A stretch of 37,904 nt of DNA from contig JAQBOA010000067.1 of the NCBI GenBank assembly GCA_028288305.1, forward strand, positions 1-37,904, read 5' to 3'. The notes under the pieces were generated by a model. That model saw only the letters and a list, made by a program, of their open reading frames with translations. It was not told where the DNA came from and made no database searches. Origin of the DNA: Mucilaginibacter sp. Lineage in GTDB: Bacteria; Bacteroidota; Bacteroidia; Sphingobacteriales; Sphingobacteriaceae. Position 1 is the stretch's first letter, and each line of letters begins with the position of its first letter. Positions 33,156 to 37,904 of this stretch are shown here, one piece after another. The translations under genes were made by a program, and so were the position numbers.

Positions 33156-36089
33156 ATGGAAGCAGAAAAAGATCCGCAGCATCATATAATTATTAAAGGG
33201 GCAAGGGTACACAACCTGAAAAACATGGATGTGGCCATACCAAAAAACAAGCTGGTTGTTATAACAGGCATGTCGGGTTCAGGTAAGTCATCTCTTGCTT
33301 TTGATACCCTGTATGCTGAAGGACAGCGGCGTTATGTAGAAAGCCTTTCGTCATATGCCCGGCAATTTTTGGGCAGGATGAACAAGCCCGATGTTGATTA
33401 CATAAAAGGCATAGCCCCAGCCATAGCCATCGAACAAAAGGTAATAACATCAAACCCAAGGTCAACAGTGGGTACATCGACCGAAATTTATGATTACTTA
33501 AAATTGCTTTTTTCGCGTATAGGCAAAACGATTTCCCCTGTTTCGGGAGGTATAGTAAAAAGAGATACAGTTACAGATGTGATAAACTTTGTAATGACCC
33601 TTCCAGGAGAAACTCAGGTAACCATATTATGCCCTTTATATCCGCATAATAACCGCAGCTTAAAAGAAGAGCTGGCCGTTTTAATGCAAAAAGGTTTTGT
33701 TAGGGTAGAGTATAAAGGAAAGCTCTCCAAAATTGAAGATCTGTTGGAGGATATGAGCATTATTGATGATGGATCATGGCTTGTAGAGGAGGTTAAAGGC
33801 GAAGGGTTAAAGGCGAAGGGTGAAGGGTCAAAGGCGAAAGGTAAAAACGGAAAGGTAAACGCGGAAAGCGATCTTACAACTTACAACTCACAACCTGCAA
33901 CTTACAACGCTGTACGAATAGTTATTGACCGTATTTCGAAAAACGAGGAAGACGAAACATTTAGCCGTTTAGGCGATTCTATACAGACTGCTTTTTTTGA
34001 AGGCAAAGGCGATTGTTATGTAAGATATCAGGAACCGGACGCCGATAAAGAGCAGGAGCGATTTTTTTGCGATAGGTTTGAACTGGATGGTATCCGTTTT
34101 GAAGAACCTACCCCTAACTTTTTCAGTTTTAATAATCCGTATGGCGCTTGTAAAAGGTGCGAAGGTTATGGAAAGGTAATCGGCATTGACGAAGACCTGG
34201 TTATACCTGATAAAAGCAAAAGTATTTACGAAGGTGCAATAGCTCCGTGGCGAGGCGAAAAGATGCGTGAGTGGAACGACTTACTCGTAAAAAATGCTTT
34301 AAAGTTTGATTTCCCCATACACAGGCAATACAATCAACTAACAGAAAAGGAACAAAAACTGGTATGGACAGGCAATAAATACTTTCGCGGTCTTAATGAC
34401 TTTTTTAAAGAAGTTGAAGAGCAAACTTATAAAATTCAATACCGTGTAATGCTGTCCCGCTACCGGGGTAAAACCACATGCCCGGAATGTAAAGGAAGCC
34501 GGTTAAGGCAAGATGCATCCTATGTAAAAATAAATGGCAAATCAATAACTGATGTGGTTTTAATGGCGCTGGATAAAGCACTGGAATTTTTTAGTGGGAT
34601 TCAGCTAAATGAAAATGATGCTAAAATTGGCAAACGCCTGCTGACGGAGATCACCAACCGCCTATTATTTTTAAATGATGTAGGCTTAAGCTATTTAACG
34701 CTCAACAGGTTATCAAATACCCTGTCTGGCGGTGAGTCGCAGCGTATTAACCTGGCGACTTCACTGGGCAGCAGCCTGGTAGGTTCCGTTTACGTGCTGG
34801 ATGAGCCAAGTATAGGTTTGCACCCACGTGATACGCAACGGCTGATCAGTGTCTTAAAGTCGTTACGTGATGTAGGCAATACCGTTTTAGTGGTTGAGCA
34901 CGAAGAAGAAATTATGAAAGCCGCCGATCATATTATTGATATTGGCCCGGAAGCAGGAACACATGGAGGTAATTTGATATTCTCGGGCACTTATGCGGAT
35001 ATTATTAAAGATGATAACAGCCTTACTGGCCGTTACCTGAGTGGAAAGGAAGAAATTGCTATCCCAAAAACCCGGCGGAAGTGGAATGATTTTATTGAGA
35101 TAAAAGGCGCCCGAGAAAACAACCTAAAACATGTAAATGCTAAGTTTCCCTTGGGTGTACTTACGGTTGTTACTGGTGTATCCGGTTCGGGTAAAACAAG
35201 TTTGGTAAAACGCATATTAGCTCCGGCATTGCAAAAAACACTTGGTAATTACAATAGTGAGCAAACCGGATCATACGATAGCATTGAAGGTGATTACCAA
35301 AAAATTGAACAGGTTGAAATGGTTGATCAAAACCCCATCGGCCGTTCATCACGCTCTAACCCGGTTACCTATGTAAAGGCCTGGGACGAGATCCGTAACC
35401 TTTATGCTTCACAACCTGTATCAAAAGCTGCAGGGCTAAAACCATCAGCATTTTCATTCAACGTGGAAGGCGGCCGCTGTGATGTTTGCCAGGGTGAAGG
35501 TGAGGTGAAAATAGAAATGCAATTTATGGCAGATATTTTCCTGACTTGCGAAGCCTGCGGCGGCAAACGTTTTAAGCAACATATTTTGGATGTTACTTAC
35601 CATGATAAAAACGTATCAGAGGTTTTAACTATGACTATTGACGAAGCCCTGGATTTTTTCGCCAAAGAGCCAAAGATCATTAACAGGATAAAACCATTAT
35701 ACGATGTTGGTTTGGGTTATGTGCAATTGGGGCAATCGTCCAACACTTTATCTGGCGGCGAGGCGCAACGTATAAAACTTGCGTCTTTCCTGGTTAAAGG
35801 AAATAATACCCACAAAACGCTCTTTATTTTTGACGAGCCTACAACCGGTTTGCATTTCGCAGATATTAAAAAACTGCTTAAATCATTTGACGCGCTATTA
35901 GAGCATGGCAATACTATTATAGTTATTGAACATAATATGGATGTAATTAAATGCGCCGACTGGGTAATCGACATCGGTCCCGAAGGTGGCGACAACGGCG
36001 GTAAAGTAATTTTTGAAGGCGTACCGGAGAATTTGATTAAGGAAAAAGACTCTTATACAGGAAAGTTTCTTGATCACAGATTTCACTGA
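33156..36089 (+). CDS. uvrA: UvrABC excinuclease subunit A
   Basis: UvrA, 977 residues, the damage-sensing ABC ATPase of nucleotide excision repair. First Walker A GMSGSGKS is at 38-45, ABC signatures LSGGESQRI and LSGGEAQRI, second Walker A GVSGSGKT (about 676), and zinc-finger cysteines in [16 protein letters not shown], and CDVCQGEG...CEACGG. It is longer than usual (about 930-950 in this phylum) because of a low-complexity insert at residues 213-252 encoded by a heptad repeat. Its last codons (DHRFH) are also part of a repeat arm. The leader may contain the 33000-33146 hairpin. Confidence 0.97.
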   Translation: MEAEKDPQHHIIIKGARVHNLKNMDVAIPKNKLVVITGMSGSGKSSLAFDTLYAEGQRRYVESLSSYARQFLGRMNKPDVDYIKGIAPAIAIEQKVITSNPRSTVGTSTEIYDYLKLLFSRIGKTISPVSGGIVKRDTVTDVINFVMTLPGETQVTILCPLYPHNNRSLKEELAVLMQKGFVRVEYKGKLSKIEDLLEDMSIIDDGSWLVEEVKGEGLKAKGEGSKAKGKNGKVNAESDLTTYNSQPATYNAVRIVIDRISKNEEDETFSRLGDSIQTAFFEGKGDCYVRYQEPDADKEQERFFCDRFELDGIRFEEPTPNFFSFNNPYGACKRCEGYGKVIGIDEDLVIPDKSKSIYEGAIAPWRGEKMREWNDLLVKNALKFDFPIHRQYNQLTEKEQKLVWTGNKYFRGLNDFFKEVEEQTYKIQYRVMLSRYRGKTTCPECKGSRLRQDASYVKINGKSITDVVLMALDKALEFFSGIQLNENDAKIGKRLLTEITNRLLFLNDVGLSYLTLNRLSNTLSGGESQRINLATSLGSSLVGSVYVLDEPSIGLHPRDTQRLISVLKSLRDVGNTVLVVEHEEEIMKAADHIIDIGPEAGTHGGNLIFSGTYADIIKDDNSLTGRYLSGKEEIAIPKTRRKWNDFIEIKGARENNLKHVNAKFPLGVLTVVTGVSGSGKTSLVKRILAPALQKTLGNYNSEQTGSYDSIEGDYQKIEQVEMVDQNPIGRSSRSNPVTYVKAWDEIRNLYASQPVSKAAGLKPSAFSFNVEGGRCDVCQGEGEVKIEMQFMADIFLTCEACGGKRFKQHILDVTYHDKNVSEVLTMTIDEALDFFAKEPKIINRIKPLYDVGLGYVQLGQSSNTLSGGEAQRIKLASFLVKGNNTHKTLFIFDEPTTGLHFADIKKLLKSFDALLEHGNTIIVIEHNMDVIKCADWVIDIGPEGGDNGGKVIFEGVPENLIKEKDSYTGKFLDHRFH
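33792..33910 (+). repeat. Heptad repeat inside the uvrA coding sequence
   Basis: Seventeen consecutive 7-base units in unbroken phase. The first eleven are of gttaaag/gcgaagg type, matching the intergenic array at 10736-10784. After one transition unit the last five are acaactt/acaacct type (GTTG-N3 on the other strand). The frame stays open; three heptads equal seven codons, giving a 7-residue protein repeat ([14 protein letters not shown]). It falls between the conserved segments ending DGSWLVEE and beginning AVRIVIDR. Confidence 0.9.
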
Positions 36090-36174
36090 TTTTTTATCAA
36101 TGATTTCACCAATTTTTTTGAGTACTAATTGCAACTTAAAAAATCGGTGAAATCAAAAATAATCAGTGAAATCT
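36079..36174. repeat. Two-armed F3 repeat between convergent uvrA and nagB
   Basis: GATTTCACTGATT and GATTTCACCAATTTTTT (from 36079 and 36102) pair imperfectly with the right arm (about 36138-36174). The left arm contains the uvrA stop codon (36087-36089) and the right arm ends two bases before the nagB stop. Position and T/A runs suggest it serves as a bidirectional terminator. Confidence 0.8.
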
Positions 36175-36176
36175 TG

Positions 36177-37904
36177 TTAGTAATGATACCTCACAAAAGC
36201 TTCCATTGCTTCATATTCCGCCATGCCAAGTTTATCATAGTTTTTGGCAGTTTCCCTTGTTCTGTCTTCGGCCCTTACCCAAAACTCTCGGGCATCATCA
36301 CCCGGAAATACCGGCCTGTCCTTCTGGCTTTGGTGCTTGAAAATGGCATTGCGCTTTCTTAACACTTCCTGCGGCGAAAGCGGTACAGACATTTCTATCT
36401 CCCAGGTTTCAAACTCCAGCCATGCCCCGCGGTACATCCACAGCCAGCAGTCTTTTACCCAGTCTTCAGTTTGTTTCAGGCGGTTCAGTGCAGCTATGAT
36501 GATGTTAAAGCAAACCAAATGTGTTCCGTTCGGGTCGGCAAAGTCACCGGCTGCAAATATTTGCTGCGGTTTTACTTTTTGCAGCAGTTCTATTGTCAGC
36601 TGTATATCCGCTTCTCCTGCGGTGTTCTTTTTGATCTTTCCGGTTTCATAAAAGGGCAGGGCCATAAAGTGGATATGGTCGTCTTTTAAACCGGCATACC
36701 TTGCCCCCGAGATGGCCTCCGTTTTCCGGATAAAACCCTTCACATCCCTGATCTCTTTAGTATCTACCTGGTTGGGCTGCTTGGTGGGGATAAAAGCCCG
36801 CATGTCTTCATAAATGCCTTTCAGCCTGCTGCTGTCCTCGCCTATGCTTTCATTAAAATCGATGGCAAATTCCACAAACCGCAGCACATCATCATCCCAT
36901 ACGGCGGTATTGCCGGAGGTTTGATAGGCCACATGCACATCATGCCCCTGGTCGACCAAACGGATAAAGGTACCGCCCATGGAAATCACATCATCATCCG
37001 GATGAGGCGAAAAGATGATGGATCGTTTTTTTGCCGGCAATGCCCTTTCCGGTCTTTGGCTGTCATCCGCATCCGGCTTACCACCCGGCCAGCCGGTGAT
37101 GGTATGCTGCAGCTGGTTAAAGATGTCGATATTGATATTATAAACCGGGCCCTGCTCTACAGCCAGTTGGGCCATGCCATGGTTGTTATAATCTTCTTCG
37201 GTCAGTTTCAGGATGGGTTTGTTTACCGCTCCGGACAGCCAGATCACCGCTTTCTTTTTCAGCCCGTTTTCCCAGTGGCAGTCTTTTACCAGCCAGGGGG
37301 TGTCAAAGCGGGTTAAGGAAGAGGCTGCTGCCTCGTCCAGCACAAATTCCACATGATCCGATAACTGCAGGAAAGTGGCCGGCACATCACCGGATATTTC
37401 CCCTTCCACCGCTTTTTTTATGATCGGTGCTTTTTTCTGGCTCCAGGCCATCAGGATGATCTCCCTGGCCTTAAAGATGGTGCCGATACCCATGGTGATG
37501 GCCTTGGTAGGCACATTCTGCTTGCCGCCGAAATCACGCGAGGCGTCGCTCCTGGTCAGATCATCGAGGGTGACCAGCCTCGTTCCCGAGTTAGGCGCCG
37601 AGCCCGGCTCGTTAAAGCCGATGTGGCCGGTACGGCCTATGCCCAGCAGCTGCAGGTCCAATCCGCCCAGTTTGGTTATTTTCTGCTCATAGTCCAGGCA
37701 AAAGGCAGCTACCTTTTCCTTGGGCAGGGTGCCGTCCGGGATATGCACATTTGCTTTATCGATATCTATATGGCTGAACAGGTTTTCGTTCATGAAGGTG
37801 ACATAGCTTTGTACCGCTGTGGGCTTCATGGGGTAATACTCATCCAGGTTAAAGGTGATCACGTTTTTAAAGCTCAGCCCTTCTTCGCGGTGCTGACGCA
37901 CCAG
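36177..37904 (-). CDS. nagB: Glucosamine-6-phosphate deaminase fused to a PIG-L/LmbE-like domain (partial)
   Basis: The gene runs off the right edge, so the N-terminus is missing; 576 codons are visible. The first part is the NagB isomerase/deaminase domain with ITFNLDEYYPM (catalytic Asp) and GIGRTGHIGFNEPGS (catalytic His). After about 290 visible residues comes a PIG-L/LmbE deacetylase-like domain with IIFSPHPDDDVISMGG. This two-domain NagB is typical of Bacteroidota. It converts glucosamine-6-phosphate to fructose-6-phosphate, the step after NagA. Base composition is clearly richer in G+C (about 48-55% in lines counted) than flanking genes (about 40%), suggesting transfer or allele replacement. 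Confidence 0.93.
   Translation of the reverse strand: MVRQHREEGLSFKNVITFNLDEYYPMKPTAVQSYVTFMNENLFSHIDIDKANVHIPDGTLPKEKVAAFCLDYEQKITKLGGLDLQLLGIGRTGHIGFNEPGSAPNSGTRLVTLDDLTRSDASRDFGGKQNVPTKAITMGIGTIFKAREIILMAWSQKKAPIIKKAVEGEISGDVPATFLQLSDHVEFVLDEAAASSLTRFDTPWLVKDCHWENGLKKKAVIWLSGAVNKPILKLTEEDYNNHGMAQLAVEQGPVYNINIDIFNQLQHTITGWPGGKPDADDSQRPERALPAKKRSIIFSPHPDDDVISMGGTFIRLVDQGHDVHVAYQTSGNTAVWDDDVLRFVEFAIDFNESIGEDSSRLKGIYEDMRAFIPTKQPNQVDTKEIRDVKGFIRKTEAISGARYAGLKDDHIHFMALPFYETGKIKKNTAGEADIQLTIELLQKVKPQQIFAAGDFADPNGTHLVCFNIIIAALNRLKQTEDWVKDCWLWMYRGAWLEFETWEIEMSVPLSPQEVLRKRNAIFKHQSQKDRPVFPGDDAREFWVRAEDRTRETAKNYDKLGMAEYEAMEAFVRYHY

Noticed and set aside
5846..36174. CRISPR array in the repeat-rich gaps
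   Set aside because: No identical 23-47-base direct repeats with equal-size unique spacers; the repeats are short degenerate units and inverted arms, and no cas genes are present.
36244..37692. Several plus-strand open frames opposite nagB
   Set aside because: They are antisense shadows produced by the higher G+C of nagB; none has a family signature.
1..37904. tRNA or rRNA genes
   Set aside because: No cloverleaf with a GTTC-type T-arm and CCA-end context or conserved rRNA segment was recognised; a tRNAscan or Infernal run would settle it.

Overview
The window is a piece of a Bacteroidota chromosome, most likely family Sphingobacteriaceae (Mucilaginibacter/Pedobacter-like). The reasons are: promoters of the Bacteroidota type (TTTG-N19-TAnnTTTG, perfect upstream of rplM and of nagA), an AT-leaning base composition, a NagB protein fused to a PIG-L/LmbE-like domain, a bactofilin next to an M23 peptidase, rbfA next to a LolC/E-type permease, and 790-residue MacB/FtsX permeases in tandem. 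The genus is an inference.

Layout. 1-3.9 kb is a decayed mobile zone: an intact IS110 transposase with a non-coding flank that could carry its bridge RNA, a SAM methyltransferase, an orphan C-terminal gene fragment, and a Tn5/IS4-like transposase lacking its C-terminal catalytic part. 4.0-8.8 kb is the core block rplM-rpsI-rpsB-tsf, then nagA and pyrH. 8.8-13.0 kb runs on the minus strand: MBL hydrolase, LolC/E permease, NlpE-like lipoprotein, rbfA, a soluble M23 protein and a small lipoprotein. 13.2-15.7 kb holds a group-2 truncated haemoglobin, the c-di-AMP synthase dacA/cdaA and a fatty acid hydroxylase-family membrane enzyme. 15.7-19.5 kb (minus) pairs an exported amidohydrolase with an exported M1 aminopeptidase. 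19.7-24.6 kb has two paralogous ABC permeases. 24.6-28.0 kb has a bacilliredoxin, the M23/bactofilin cell-shape pair and ahcY. 28.2-29.3 kb is a small accessory islet: a ParE-type toxin-antitoxin pair and a gene broken by two in-frame stops. 29.4-37.9 kb is DNA repair and housekeeping: recA, nth, a small conserved-looking protein, an ECF sigma factor, uvrA, and a GC-rich, window-truncated nagB.

The most unusual signal is in the gaps. At least nine intergenic regions are filled, often from the stop codon of one gene to the start of the next, by arrays of degenerate 7-base units or by related longer-unit repeats. They are usually arranged as two inverted arms around a unique spacer. Sequences differ between loci (GTC-N4 units, GC-N5 units, GTTG-N3 units), but the 7-base phase and the inverted-arm layout recur. 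One such array lies inside uvrA, in frame, and adds about 40 low-complexity residues (213-252). Arms overlap the nth start codon and the uvrA stop, lie directly upstream of promoters (rplM, ahcY), and sit 8-17 bases before start codons (uvrA, the fatty acid hydroxylase gene, the second permease, rbfA). A second class is built of short GC-rich palindromes with CTCACC/GGTGAG-like ends. It separates rpsB from tsf, tsf from nagA (where its right arm supplies the -33 box of a consensus promoter), and the MBL hydrolase gene from the haemoglobin gene. Together they look like a spreading intergenic-repeat system acting on gene borders, worth a genome-wide survey.
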